A DNA stretch of 64,000 nt from Streptoalloteichus hindustanus (GTDB lineage Bacteria; Actinomycetota; Actinomycetes; Mycobacteriales; Pseudonocardiaceae): positions 744,001-808,000 of the forward strand of contig NZ_FQVN01000002.1 in assembly GCF_900129375.1 (NCBI RefSeq), written 5' to 3'. The notes beneath the pieces were generated by a model. It was given only the letters and a program-made list of their open reading frames with translations. It ran no database searches and was not told where the DNA came from. Below are positions 1-8,234 of the stretch, one piece after another (positions within the stretch are counted from its first letter, which is position 1; every line of letters begins with the position of its first letter). Position numbers and translations under genes: made by a program.

Positions 1-775
1 TGTCGGCCTCGGCCAAGCCCTGGGCGAGCCCGGCCCACTGCTCCACGGTGACCTGGTCGGCCAGGGTGTTCGACTCCAGGCCCACCATCCTGACGAGACG
101 GCGGGCCTGGCGCGCGCCCGCGACCTCGGTGACCAGGGCGTGCACTGTCCTCTGTGGAGAGGTGTAGCCGGCGTGCACCAGCCACCACAGGGGCGGGAGA
201 ACCCGCGATCCCATCCCCGAGCGCGGGCGGATCGACAGGTGGGCAGCGTCCACTGTGGGCGATGGGGAGAAACAGGTGCGCGGGATGCGTTGCACCAGCG
301 CGAGTTCGAAGCGTGCCGCCCACCACGCCGTCTCCAGGTCGCGCGGGCGGGGCCGGGTCAGCCGGCGTGCGAGACCCCACTCCACGATCAGGTCGGCACG
401 GCGCAGCCGGGTGCGCGGGGACTGGAGCAGCCGACGCAGCAGGGGAGTGGAGACCGAGAACGGAATGTTCGCCACGACCTGGTAGGGCCGGTGGGGCAGA
501 GGCACGGTCCGCGCGTCACCCTGGATCACGCGAACGTTGGCGGTGTTGGAGAACCGGTCGATCAGGGTCTCGACGAACTTCGGGTTCCGTTCCACCGCCA
601 GCACTCGGGCGCCGGTGGCGGCGAGGGGTGCGGTGATCGCACCACCGCCGGCGCCGAGGTCGACGACCAGGTGGTCCCGGCCGACGCCGGAGGCGCGCAC
701 CAGGTTGGTGGCGACCGCGGCGGAACGGAGGAAATGCGTGCCGTGGTAATTGGGCGCGAGCGTACGCGCTGGCAT
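1..775 (-). CDS. erm: Erm-family 23S rRNA (adenine-N6) methyltransferase, C-terminus cut by window edge
   Basis: Adds methyl groups from SAM to the 23S rRNA adenine at the macrolide/lincosamide/streptogramin B site, giving ribosomal resistance. About 258 residues are visible. They show the Erm N-terminus (NYHGTHFL), SAM-binding motif I (VVDLGAGGGAITAPLA), the acidic VERNP motif II, and the catalytic NIPFSVSTPLLRRLL motif IV (N-I-P-F). The start is the ATG at 773-775, because an in-frame TGA lies two codons upstream. The reading frame is still open at base 1, so the last part of the C-terminus is missing. A leader peptide and hairpins lie immediately upstream. The host may use it for self-protection or as intrinsic resistance; the window shows no macrolide cluster to decide between these. 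Confidence 0.93.
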   Translation of the reverse strand, partial: MPARTLAPNYHGTHFLRSAAVATNLVRASGVGRDHLVVDLGAGGGAITAPLAATGARVLAVERNPKFVETLIDRFSNTANVRVIQGDARTVPLPHRPYQVVANIPFSVSTPLLRRLLQSPRTRLRRADLIVEWGLARRLTRPRPRDLETAWWAARFELALVQRIPRTCFSPSPTVDAAHLSIRPRSGMGSRVLPPLWWLVHAGYTSPQRTVHALVTEVAGARQARRLVRMVGLESNTLADQVTVEQWAGLAQGLAEAD

Positions 776-820
776 GCGCCATCACATCCAGACTCAAGAA
801 GTGCCAGGGAGTCCTGATGC

Positions 821-930
821 GTCGTGCCCGCGACATCCGGTTCAGACCGGGAAACGGGCACGACGAGGCGACGGCGCGCCAGTGACCAGAACGGTCACGC
901 CGTGGGGATCACGCCGTCGCGCTCAGCGAC
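821..930 (-). promoter_or_regulatory. Hairpin region between leader peptide and erm (putative attenuator)
   Basis: Three stems are visible. GTCGTGCCCG (821-830) pairs with CGGGCACGAC (855-864), with a nested CCGGT/ACCGG stem. GTGACC (882-887) pairs with GGTCAC (893-898). GTCGC (916-920) pairs with GCGAC (926-930) and includes the leader stop codon. Segment 868-876 is also perfectly complementary to 912-920, so a 9-bp alternative pairing competes with the leader-end hairpin. This is the layout of erm attenuation, in which a stalled ribosome on the leader selects the alternative fold. No U-run follows the hairpin at 821, so translational control fits better than termination. Confidence 0.6.
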
Positions 931-973
931 GCGTGCGGCAGTAGCAGAAACAGAAGCTCGCGAAGGCTGCCAT
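923..973 (-). CDS. Leader peptide of erm (16 codons)
   Basis: A 16-codon frame reads MAAFASFCFCYCRTRR and ends in TGA at 923-925, about 150 nt before the erm start. It has an R-T-R tail, which fits the plus-x-plus (R/K-x-R/K) arrest motif known from Erm leader peptides at which macrolide-bound ribosomes stall. It has no ribosome binding site, but a promoter -10 ends 7 nt before its ATG, so the transcript is probably leaderless and begins at the start codon. The peptide identity is read directly; its role as a drug sensor is inferred from its position, size and motif. Confidence 0.7.
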   Translation of the reverse strand: MAAFASFCFCYCRTRR

Positions 974-980
974 GTCGGTG

Positions 981-1010
981 ACGCTAATCAGACCGAAGTG
1001 GAGGGTCCAA
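981..1010 (-). promoter_or_regulatory. Promoter of the erm leader transcript
   Basis: Reading the minus strand, TTGGAC (1005-1010) and TAGCGT (981-986) are separated by 18 nt and match actinobacterial -35 TTGNNN and -10 TANNNT elements. The leader ATG at 973 lies 7 nt beyond the -10, giving a predicted leaderless start. AATT lies just upstream of the -35, an arrangement resembling WhiB7-dependent promoters. WhiB7 control is a suggestion only. Confidence 0.6.
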
Positions 1011-1047
1011 CCGAATTACCGGTGGGGTGCGTCACGGCCGTGCGGTG

Positions 1048-2001
1048 TCACCGCGACTGGTTCAGCGCCTTGAGCAGGCGGTCCACCGAACCGCCGAGGT
1101 TCCAGCGGTCCCGCAACGCGATCGCCCGCTCCGCGTCGACCGCCCCGGCGGGCACGGCGTCGCTCTCCCGGTCCTGCCGGACCGGCGCGTCCGTCACCAC
1201 GCGGACCACGGTCGGCGCCGCCGCCAGGTACTCCTGGGCGGCGAGGAGCTTCGTGCGCGCGGCCGGCTTGAGCCGGCGGTCGGTCGGGTCGTTGGCCACC
1301 GCGAGCAACGCGGCCAGCGAACCGAACTCGCGCACGAGCCGGGCGGCGGTCTTCTCCCCGATCCCCGCGACGCCGGGCAGGCCGTCCGAGGGGTCGCCGC
1401 GCAGCGCCGCCATCTCCGCGTACGCCGGCCCGGCGCCCTCCTCGGGCAGGTCGTAGCGCGCGGCCAGCTCCGCGGGGCCGAACAGCTCCGCCTTGGCCAG
1501 GCCGCGGCCGGCGTAGAGCACCCGGACGGGGGTGGGCTCGTCCCGCACCACCTGGAACAGGTCGCGGTCGCCGGTGACGGCCACCACCGGGTCGGTCCGC
1601 TCGCGGTGCGCCAGCGTGCCGATGACGTCGTCGGCCTCGAAGCCCTCGGCCTCGGCCGTGGTCAGGCCCACCGCGTCGAGCAGCTCCATGATCATCGGAA
1701 CCTGCGGCGTGAGGGTGTCCGGCACCTCCTCCGCGCCGTCGGCGTCGGGTCCGGCGTCGGCCACCCGGTGCGCCTTGTAGGAGGGCAGGGCCTCGACCCG
1801 GAAGGCCGGCCGCCAGTCCGCGTCCAGGCAGGAGACCAGCCGCCCGGGCCGCAGGTCCGTGATGATCTTGGCGACCATGTCGGCGTAACCGCGCACCGCG
1901 TTGACCGGCGTGCCGTCCGGCGCGGTCATCGACTCCGGCAGCGCGAAGTAGGCCCGGAAGTACAGGCTCGCGGCGTCCAGCAGCACCAGGGGAGCGGTCA
2001 C
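1048..2001 (-). CDS. 5'-3' exonuclease (PolI N-terminal/FEN-like)
   Basis: A 317-residue stand-alone 5' nuclease like the N-terminal domain of DNA polymerase I, removing RNA primers and flaps. The N-terminus has the PIN-like start [18 protein letters not shown]. Metal-binding acidic positions are visible in [11 protein letters not shown] and [11 protein letters not shown]. The helix-hairpin-helix DNA-binding segment reads [18 protein letters not shown]. The GTG at 1999-2001 is chosen because it directly precedes the conserved beta strand; no strong ribosome site is seen. It is a single gene, divergent from the M24 peptidase. Confidence 0.9.
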   Translation of the reverse strand: MTAPLVLLDAASLYFRAYFALPESMTAPDGTPVNAVRGYADMVAKIITDLRPGRLVSCLDADWRPAFRVEALPSYKAHRVADAGPDADGAEEVPDTLTPQVPMIMELLDAVGLTTAEAEGFEADDVIGTLAHRERTDPVVAVTGDRDLFQVVRDEPTPVRVLYAGRGLAKAELFGPAELAARYDLPEEGAGPAYAEMAALRGDPSDGLPGVAGIGEKTAARLVREFGSLAALLAVANDPTDRRLKPAARTKLLAAQEYLAAAPTVVRVVTDAPVRQDRESDAVPAGAVDAERAIALRDRWNLGGSVDRLLKALNQSR

Positions 2002-2301
2002 GCCGGACAGGGTGCCAGGTGGGCCCGACACAACATCGGTCCCACACCACGCCGAGCGGATTTTGTTCTTTGTCCCTGTGGCCCGAATGACTTCAGTGCT
2101 GATCGAAAAAATTTCCGGACAGCACGCCGTCCGCCCGGAAAGTCTCCACCTCCAACTCGCCTGCTCAGAATGAGCCCGCACTGCCATCCCGTGTCCGCTG
2201 GCGTTCCCCGTCCGGCGGCAGAGCGGCGGGCCACCCGACCGCACCCCGGGTGCGCCCCCGGGCGGACGCGGCTGTCGCGGTGGCGGATTAGGCTCAGCGC
2301 C
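2002..2301. other. Intergenic region between exonuclease and M24 peptidase
   Basis: This 300-bp divergent region is locally AT-rich around 2052-2115. It carries an inverted repeat, TTTCCGG (2112-2118) with CCGGAAA (2135-2141), enclosing a second one, GGAC/GTCC. It presumably holds both promoters. No gene or riboswitch recognised. Confidence 0.5.
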
Positions 2302-3456
2302 ATGTCGATGACGACCACCACCCTGGACCCGGAGGTGTTGCGCGCCCGGCTCGACCGCGCCGGCGCCGCCGCCTCGAACGCCGACCTGGACGCGCTGCTG
2401 GTCACCCCCGGCTCCGACCTGCGGTACCTGCTGGGTGTGGGCGGCTCGTCGTTCGAGCGGCTGACCTGCCTGGTGCTGCCGGCCGCCGGCAGCGCCGCGG
2501 CGCCCGCCCTGGTGCTGCCCAAGCTGGAGGAGCCCGGCTACGCGGACGTGCCGGTGGAGGCCCTGGGCCTGGAGATCGTGACCTGGGTGGACGGGGAGGA
2601 CCCGTACCAGGTCGTCAACGACCTGCTGCGGCGCGGCGGCGGCGCGGCCCGGCAGCTCGCGGTGTCCGACATGATGCCGGCGCTGCACGCGCTGCGGCTG
2701 CGGGACGCCGTCAGCGGGTCGCACCAGGTGCTGGCCGGGCCGGTGCTGCGCGAGCTGCGGATGCGCAAGGACGCCGCGGAGATCGCGGGGCTGCGCAAGG
2801 CCGGCGAGGCGATCGACCGGGTGCACGCCCGGATGGGTGAGTGGCTGCGCGTGGGCCGCACCGAGGCCGAGGTCGGCGCGGACATCGCCGAGGCCATCGT
2901 GGCCGAGGGGCACACCGAGGTCGCGTTCGTGATCGTCGGCTCCGGCCCGAACGGCGCGAGCCCGCACCACGGCCTGTCCGACCGGCGCATCGAGGCCGGC
3001 GACGTCGTCGTGGTCGACATCGGCGGGCCGGTGGCCGAGGGCTACAACTCCGACTGCACCCGCATGTACGTGATGGGCGAGCCGGCGCACGACGACGTCC
3101 GCGAGACCTACGCGGTGCTCCAGGCGGCGCAGGAGGCGGCCGTGGCCGCGGTGCGGCCGGGGGTGACCGCCGAGCAGATCGACGCGGCGGCGCGCTCGGT
3201 GATCGCCGACGCCGGGTTCGGCGAGTACTTCGTGCACCGCACCGGCCACGGCATCGGCCTGGACGTGCACGAGGACCCCTACATCGTGAGCGGCAACGAC
3301 CTGGCGCTGGAGCCGGGCATGGCGTTCAGCGTGGAGCCGGGCATCTACCTGCCCGGCCGGTGGGGCGCGCGGATCGAGGACATCGTCGTGGTCACCGAGG
3401 ACGGGGTCGAGCGGCTGAACAACCGCACCCGGGACCTGGTGCGGCTGCCCGCATGA
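2302..3456 (+). CDS. M24-family metallopeptidase (Xaa-Pro aminopeptidase-like)
   Basis: A 384-residue cytosolic pita-bread peptidase, probably cleaving the N-terminal residue before proline. Residues 1-145 form the creatinase-type N-domain and the rest the catalytic domain. The metal ligands can be read in order: Asp in VVVDIGG, Asp in NSDCTRM, His in [12 protein letters not shown], Glu in [11 protein letters not shown] and Glu in ARIEDIVVV. Two ATGs (2302 and 2308) are possible starts. The Lrp-type regulator begins 10 bp downstream, so the two are probably co-transcribed and the regulator may respond to an amino acid released by the peptidase. Confidence 0.93.
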   Translation: MSMTTTTLDPEVLRARLDRAGAAASNADLDALLVTPGSDLRYLLGVGGSSFERLTCLVLPAAGSAAAPALVLPKLEEPGYADVPVEALGLEIVTWVDGEDPYQVVNDLLRRGGGAARQLAVSDMMPALHALRLRDAVSGSHQVLAGPVLRELRMRKDAAEIAGLRKAGEAIDRVHARMGEWLRVGRTEAEVGADIAEAIVAEGHTEVAFVIVGSGPNGASPHHGLSDRRIEAGDVVVVDIGGPVAEGYNSDCTRMYVMGEPAHDDVRETYAVLQAAQEAAVAAVRPGVTAEQIDAAARSVIADAGFGEYFVHRTGHGIGLDVHEDPYIVSGNDLALEPGMAFSVEPGIYLPGRWGARIEDIVVVTEDGVERLNNRTRDLVRLPA

Positions 3457-3466
3457 GGAGTTCGGG

Positions 3467-3916
3467 GTGAACCAGCTGGAGCCCATCGACCGGGCGATCC
3501 TGCGGGAACTGGCGTCGGACGGCCGGTGCAGCTACACCGACCTGGCCGAGCGCGTCGGGTTGAGCGTGTCCGCGGTGCACCAACGGGTGAGACGGTTGGA
3601 GCAGCGCGGGGTCGTGACCGGGTACGCGGCCCGGTTGGACGGTGAGCTGGTCGGCCTGGGGCTGACGGCGTTCATCTCGTTGACGCCGTTCGACCCGGCC
3701 GCGCCGGACGACTACCCGCAGCGGTTGGAGCACCTGCCGCAGATCGAGGCGTGCTACTCGGTGGCCGGCGACGAGTCCTACATCCTGCGGGTGCGGGTGG
3801 CCTCGCCGGCGGGGCTGGAGGAGCTGCTGCGGCAGATCCGGGAGGCGGCCAACGTCTCCACCCGGACCACCGTGGTGCTGTCCACGCCCTACGAGGACCG
3901 GCCGCCGGCCGTCTGA
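3467..3916 (+). CDS. Lrp/AsnC family transcriptional regulator
   Basis: A 149-residue feast/famine regulator. Residues 1-50 form the AsnC winged helix ([20 protein letters not shown], then a recognition helix at [13 protein letters not shown]). Residues 65-140 form the RAM ligand-binding domain, with the usual [17 protein letters not shown] strand. It starts with GTG, preceded by GAGGAG that overlaps the end of the peptidase. It probably binds an amino acid and regulates its own operon. A strong palindromic terminator follows directly. Confidence 0.92.
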   Translation: MNQLEPIDRAILRELASDGRCSYTDLAERVGLSVSAVHQRVRRLEQRGVVTGYAARLDGELVGLGLTAFISLTPFDPAAPDDYPQRLEHLPQIEACYSVAGDESYILRVRVASPAGLEELLRQIREAANVSTRTTVVLSTPYEDRPPAV

Positions 3917-3926
3917 GTCCGGCCTC

Positions 3927-3964
3927 CCTGTTCCCCTGCGACGCGCGCGTCGCAGGGGAACAGG
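3927..3964. terminator. Bidirectional terminator
   Basis: A perfect 38-nt palindrome with arms CCTGTTCCCCTGCGACG and CGTCGCAGGGGAACAGG around CGCG. It sits between the convergent Lrp gene and the PPOX-family gene and can serve both. Confidence 0.85.
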
Positions 3965-3968
3965 CGGT

Positions 3969-4457
3969 TCAGGAGCGGGGCGAGCGCCAGACGCGGCCGG
4001 GACGGCGGGCGGCCAGGTCGTCGAACGTGCGGACCCCCACGCGCCAGGGGTCCAGGCGCAGGAGCACGAGCGTGGGGTCGTCAGGGGTGGTGCGCAGCGA
4101 CTCGCCCGGGTCGTAGCCCAGGGGCGGGGGAGCGCTGCGGAACAGCTCCCACACGCGTTGTTTGGTCGGGAGGTCCTCGACCCAGCTCGCCCGGCACTCG
4201 GCGAAGACGGTGTCGTGCGCGGGGGACCAGTAGGCGCAGGACACGTGCGGGTTCGCCGCCAGGTGCGCTGCCTTGACCGGTGTCTTGGTGGTGAGGACCC
4301 AGCCGACGGGCAGGTCCTCGACGATCTCCCAGATGGGGTGCAGCACCCGGGTGCGGGGCCGGCCGAGGCGGTCGACCGTGGCGACGGTGGACCAGACGAT
4401 CTCGGTGGTCAACCGCAGGAATTCGTCCCGCACGTCGGCGAACGAGGCTGTGGTCAT
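3969..4457 (-). CDS. Pyridoxamine 5'-phosphate oxidase-fold flavoprotein
   Basis: A 162-residue FMN-binding split-barrel protein of the PPOX-like class, often F420- or FMN-dependent reductases or haem-degrading relatives in actinobacteria. The N-terminal helix is followed by the barrel strands VWSTVATVDRLGRPRTRVLHP, WVLTTKTPVKAAHLAANP and HVSCAYWSPAHDTVFAEC. The ATG at 4455-4457 is chosen over longer in-frame extensions because those read as non-coding. It is divergent from the DinB-type pseudogene with only 40 bp between the starts. Substrate unknown. Confidence 0.82.
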   Translation of the reverse strand: MTTASFADVRDEFLRLTTEIVWSTVATVDRLGRPRTRVLHPIWEIVEDLPVGWVLTTKTPVKAAHLAANPHVSCAYWSPAHDTVFAECRASWVEDLPTKQRVWELFRSAPPPLGYDPGESLRTTPDDPTLVLLRLDPWRVGVRTFDDLAARRPGRVWRSPRS

Positions 4458-4497
4458 GTCCACAGTCTGCTGGATCGGGCGCGGGTGATCATACGGT

Positions 4498-4959
4498 GTG
4501 TTCTCACGCGACGACTGTCTGTTCTTCGTTGACCGCGCCCTGGACGGGATGACCCGGATCGTGACGGAGCTGGGTGACGAGCTGGCCAACCGTCGGCCGG
4601 CGTTGGACGGAGCCAATTCCGCCTATGCGCTGCTGACTCACTGCCTCGGCGTGATGGAGCACTGGGTGGGCCATCTGGTGGCGGGCCGGGTGGTGCACCG
4701 GGACCGCGCGGCCGAGTTCACGGCTTCGGGACCGGTGGCGGACCTGGTGGCCCGGGTGGCGGCGGCCAAGCGACGCCTGCGCGCGGACCTGGTGAACCTC
4801 GACCCGGGCGCGCCCCTGCACGCCGCGCCGTGAACCTCGTCGTGGGGTCCGCCCGACGGCGGCTGGACGCAGGGGGTCGCCCTGGTCCACGTGCTGGAGG
4901 AGTTGTGCCAGCACCACGGGCAGATGGAGCTGACGCGCGATCTACTGTGGGCCGCATGA
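4498..4959 (+). pseudogene. DinB/DUF664-type protein interrupted by one in-frame TGA
   Basis: The frame from GTG 4498 encodes a DinB-like four-helix protein (thiol-dependent S-transferase or DUF664 type: ANSAYALLTHCLGVMEHWVGH). It meets TGA at 4831-4833 after 111 codons. In the same frame, without any shift, the sequence continues as the expected last helix (WTQGVALVHVLEELCQHHGQ, then MELTRDLLWAA) to a TGA at 4957-4959. That stop overlaps the aldo/keto reductase ATG (ATGA). One CGA-to-TGA change would explain the defect. A sequencing error or readthrough is possible. The shortened product lacks the helix carrying conserved histidines. Confidence 0.8.
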
Positions 4960-5801
4960 ACGCCCGGGAACCACAGCCGCGCCAGTTGGGCCGCCGAGGA
5001 TCCTCTGTTCCCTGCGTCGGGCTGGGCACCTGGCGGCGGTTCGACCTGCCGGCGGATCGACAGCACCTCGCCGACGAGGTCGTCGCGGCCGCTTTCGCAA
5101 GCGGGGTAAGGGTTTTCGACACCGCGTCGGTGTACGGGCGTTCTGAGGAGGCGCTGGCGACCGCGCTGGGCGACCGCCGGTCCGAGGCGTTCGTGGCGAC
5201 CAAGATCTGGGCCGAGGACGGCGCGGAGGGCCGCGCGCAGTTCGACGGCCAACTCCGCCGCTTCGGCGGCCGGCTCGACCTCATCCAGGTCCACAACCTC
5301 ATCGGCTGGCGCACGCACCTGCCCTGGCTCGCGGAGCGCCGCGAGGCGGGCGACGTCGGCCTGGTCGGGATCACCTACCGTCGGGACGGCCACATGCCGG
5401 GCAGCGGCACCCGGGACGACCTCGTCGCGGCGATGCGCTCGGGCATGGTCGACGTCATCCAGGTGCCCGTGAACCCGTTGGAGCACAACGTGATCGCCGA
5501 GGTGCTGCCGTTGGCGGCGGAACTCGGCCTGGGCGTGCTGGCCATGCGCCCGTTCGCGGAGGGCGAGCTCCTGTCCGGCCCGTCACCCGACGAGATCGCG
5601 GCCACGGGCTGCCGCACCTGGCCCGAAGCCCTGCTGCGCTGGACCCTCTCCACCCCGCATGTCACCGCCGCCCTCCCCGCCACCGGCAGCGCGACCCACG
5701 TGGCCGCGAACGCCGCTGCCGGCACGGCCCCACCCCTGACCCCGGACCAGCGCGCCCTCATCCACCGCCTGGCCCACCACCACACCCCGGGAGCGCCCTG
5801 A
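4956..5801 (+). CDS. Aldo/keto reductase family oxidoreductase
   Basis: A 281-residue TIM-barrel NADPH-dependent reductase. It has the VPCVGLGTWRRFD start strand and FDTASVYGRSEEALATAL with the catalytic Asp and Tyr, and ATKIW supplies the conserved Lys. The usual active-site His strand reads DLIQVHNL. The C-terminal cofactor region contains ALLRWTLSTPHVTAALPATG. The start ATG overlaps the stop of the DinB-type frame, so translation was probably coupled to it. The physiological substrate cannot be told from sequence. Confidence 0.9.
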   Translation: MNAREPQPRQLGRRGSSVPCVGLGTWRRFDLPADRQHLADEVVAAAFASGVRVFDTASVYGRSEEALATALGDRRSEAFVATKIWAEDGAEGRAQFDGQLRRFGGRLDLIQVHNLIGWRTHLPWLAERREAGDVGLVGITYRRDGHMPGSGTRDDLVAAMRSGMVDVIQVPVNPLEHNVIAEVLPLAAELGLGVLAMRPFAEGELLSGPSPDEIAATGCRTWPEALLRWTLSTPHVTAALPATGSATHVAANAAAGTAPPLTPDQRALIHRLAHHHTPGAP

Positions 5802-5896
5802 CACAGCTGATGATGTTCCCTGCGCCCGTGCGCACATCCCACAAGCAAATGGTCAAAACCGAGCCCCCGGCCCGCTATTAGCCCAGGTCACGAAGT
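5802..5896 (+). promoter_or_regulatory. CRISPR leader
   Basis: The stretch before the first repeat is distinctly more AT-rich than its surroundings (GATGATGTT, ACAAGCAAATGGTCAAAACC, CGCTATTAG). A TATTAG element about 20 bp before the first repeat could serve as a -10. Repeat decay increases toward the far end of the array, so this is the leader side and the array reads on the plus strand. Confidence 0.6.
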
Positions 5897-6712
5897 GTCG
5901 GCCCCGCGCGCGCGGGGATGGTTCGGCAGGGTGGCCGAGGTGACGCCTCTGCCCACGGTCGGCCCCGCGCGCGCGGGGATGGTTCCTGGCCGATTCACTG
6001 CGCCGGGCTCATGATGAGGTCGGCCCCGCGCGCGCGGGGATGGTTCCCTTGGCGTTTCTTACTTGTCAGCGGTGGCGTTGTCGGCCCCGCGCGCGCGGGG
6101 ATGGTTCCCGTCCCCCGCAACCGGACCGCTCGCCGCTGCCGTCGGCCCCGCGCGCGCGGGGATGGTTCCGCCGCGCCGTGCGACCTCGCTGTGCCAGTGC
6201 GAGTCGGCCCCGCGCGCGCGGGGATGGTTCCCCCCCCTGCCGGGACACCCACACCAGACAGGCGTCGGCCCCGCGCGCGCGGGGATGGTTCTTAGCTTCC
6301 GGTAGCTTCCGGTGACAAAAAGAAGTCGGCCCCGCGCGCGGGGATGGTTCCAGAGCAGGCAGCACGACGCCGAACGTCACTGCGTCGGCCCCGCGCGCGC
6401 GGGGATGGTTCACGAGCTGGTCTGTGGAATTCTGCGGATTCTGCGTCGGCCCCGCGCGCGCGGGGATGGTTCCGCGTGCGTGGTCACCGCCGTACCGTCC
6501 ACGGCGTCGGCCCTGCGCGCGCGGGGATGGTTCCGCCGAGTCAACACCTCCGGGGACCCGTGGGCGGTCGGCCCCGCGCGCGGGGATGGTTCCTACGGCA
6601 CGACCAACGCCACCACCGCGCTGCTGTCGGCCTCGCATGCGTGGGGATGGTTCCTCGGCGATGTGGGTCTCACCAGAGAGGTCCGTCGTCCCCGCGTGGT
6701 GGGGGTGAGGGG
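5897..6712 (+). CRISPR. Type I-E-like CRISPR array: 13 repeats plus a degenerate terminal relic, no cas genes in window
   Basis: The 28-nt repeat runs from GTCGGCCCCGCG to GGGGATGGTTC, and a 29th base is usually C. Repeat starts are 5897, 5958, 6019, 6080, 6141, 6203, 6264, 6325, 6384, 6445, 6506, 6567 and 6626, and spacers are 31-34 nt. The centre forms a GC palindrome (CCCCGCGCGCGCGGGG). Repeats 8 and 12 lack one CG (26 nt), repeat 11 has one change and repeat 13 has several. A relic at 6685-6712 abuts the stop of the next gene. Spacer 7 contains a duplicated TAGCTTCCGG. Repeat length, spacing and the GGGGAT tail match actinobacterial subtype I-E arrays. No cas gene is visible within 64 kb, so it is orphan or served in trans. 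Confidence 0.97.
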
Positions 6713-7417
6713 TTAGACGGCGTGGAGGTGGGGGGTGGGGGTGAGGGTGGGGAGGGGGATGCCGAGGTGGGTGAAGGGGGTGGTGGCGGTTCTGGTGGGG
6801 CGGAGGGCTCGGCCTTCGCCGGGTTCGAGCCAGCCCTGGTCGAGGGCGTGGCGGAGGATGGCGGCGGGGAGGGCGCCGGCGAGGTGTTCGCGGCGTTCTG
6901 TCCAGTCGAGGCAGTCGCGGAGGAGGGGGCGGCGGGGGCGTTGGGGGATGGGGACGCCGAGGTCGGTGAGGACGGTGCGGCCGGTGGGGGTCAGGGTGAG
7001 GCCGTCGGTGGTGTCGATCAGTCCTTTGTGGAGCATGCCGTCGCGGAGGGCGACGCCGAGGCGGCCGGCGAGGTGGTCGTAGCAGTGGCGGGCGAAGGCG
7101 AGGCGGTTCGCGCGGAGGTTGGCGCGCAGGCCGCGGACCGGGCGGCCCTCGGCGTGTTCGGCCAGGCGTTCCACGAGGTCGGCGACCTTGGGGTCGGTGA
7201 TCCGGACGTAGTGGTGTCGGCCCTGTCGGATCGTCTCGACGAACCGGGCTTCGCGGAGCCGGGAGACGTGCTCGCTGGCGCTGGACGGGGCGATGCCGGC
7301 GACCCGCGCCAGCTCGCCGACGGTCCAGGCCCGGCCGTCCAGCAGGGCCAGGCACATGGCCGCGCGGCTGCGGTCGGCGAGCACGGCGGCGACGGCGGCC
7401 AGGTCGACGTTCTCCAC
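6713..7417 (-). CDS. ArsR-type winged-helix transcriptional regulator
   Basis: A 234-residue regulator. Residues 5-75 form an ArsR/HTH_20 winged helix: AAVLADRSRAAMCLALLD, then WTVGELARVAGIAPSSASEH as the recognition helix and RLREARFVETIRQGRHHYVRI as the wing. The remaining 150 residues are an accessory region found in the longer ArsR-like repressors, which typically act on a neighbouring drug or redox gene. GTG 7417 is taken as the start because the frame upstream loses coding character. It is divergent from the flavin reductase locus 64 bp away, its likely target. Its stop codon touches the CRISPR terminal relic. Confidence 0.87.
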   Translation of the reverse strand: MENVDLAAVAAVLADRSRAAMCLALLDGRAWTVGELARVAGIAPSSASEHVSRLREARFVETIRQGRHHYVRITDPKVADLVERLAEHAEGRPVRGLRANLRANRLAFARHCYDHLAGRLGVALRDGMLHKGLIDTTDGLTLTPTGRTVLTDLGVPIPQRPRRPLLRDCLDWTERREHLAGALPAAILRHALDQGWLEPGEGRALRPTRTATTPFTHLGIPLPTLTPTPHLHAV

Positions 7418-7481
7418 ACCGCCACGGTAGGCGACGCACGTTTCGGCGCGCGCCGAGACGTCGTTGGGTGAGTCTTTCGTC

Positions 7482-8103
7482 GTGATCCAAACACAGTTCG
7501 CCGCGCCCGAGTCCGTCGTGCTCGACCCGCCCGTGTTGTACCCGGGAACCCCGGTCGTTCTGTTGTCGAGTCTGAATTCCGACGGGTCGCCGAACCTCAT
7601 GCCGATGTCCTCGGCGTGGGTGATCGGCAGGAACCGCGTTGTTGGGGCTGGGCCGGACCGGGCAGACGTTCGAGAATCTGCGGGAAAACCCGGAATGCGT
7701 GCTGAACTACGCGAGCGAGGACCTGTGGCCGCGGGTTGAGCGGTTGGCGCCGTTGACGGCGGCGGACCCCGTTCCGCCGGAGAAGGCGGGTGTGTTCCGC
7801 ACCGAGCGGGACAAGTTCGGCGCCGCCGGCCTCACACCGGTCGCGAGCGAGCTGGTCTCGGCTCCGCGCGTGGCGGAGTGCCCGATCCAGGTCGAGTGCC
7901 GGGTGGTCTCCACCAGGGTGGCGGAGGAGAACATCGTCGGCGTGGTCGAGGCACAGGTGTTGCGGGTGCACGTGCATCCGGAACTGGCCGCCGCGGACGG
8001 CCGGCACGTCGTGGTGGACGCGTGGCGACCGCTGTTCTACGCGTTCCGGCGCTATCTCGGGCGGGGCGCGGAGTTCGCCCGGTCCTTCCGGTCCACAGGC
8101 TGA
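7482..8103 (+). pseudogene. Flavin reductase-like (FMN-binding split barrel) gene with one frameshift
   Basis: The first part reads VVLLSSLNSDGSPNLMPMSS and then AWVIGRNRVV in one frame. From about base 7638 the protein continues in the next frame as LGLGRTGQTFENLRENPECV and onward to TGA at 8101-8103. Joining the frames near 7636-7642 (GTTGTTGGGG, one base too many) gives a complete protein of about 207 residues of the flavin reductase-like/NADH:FMN oxidoreductase class. Natural decay and a sequencing slip are both possible. It faces the ArsR-type regulator and probably shares its control region. Confidence 0.78.
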
Positions 8104-8145
8104 CAGTCCACGGACTGACTGTCCACGAACTGACTGTCCCGGATG
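8095..8145. repeat. Short tandem repeats built on ACTGACTGTCCAC
   Basis: Three imperfect units of about 18 bp (GCTGACAGTCCACG, GACTGACTGTCCACG, AACTGACTGTCCCG) follow the flavin reductase frame. They resemble half-sites of the dispersed TCCACWGTGGA palindrome. No function assigned. Confidence 0.5.
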
Positions 8146-8234
8146 GACACCACGCGAAGGTCGGGATCAGGCGGATTCCCTTTGCCTGTCCGAACTCGCG
8201 GTCTTGTCCGCCTGCGCGTCGCCAGGTGGCGACG

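Noticed and set aside
1048-3486. An 812-codon open minus-strand frame spanning the exonuclease and antisense to the M24 peptidase
   Set aside because: Only the part below 2001 matches a protein family; the rest is antisense shadow of the peptidase and has His/Arg/Gly-rich nonsense composition.
5918-6716. Several open frames inside the CRISPR array (RARGDGS-type repeats)
   Set aside because: They only translate the repeat/spacer units.
5802-7417. Cas genes near the CRISPR array
   Set aside because: Flanking genes are an aldo/keto reductase and an ArsR-type regulator; neither has Cas motifs.
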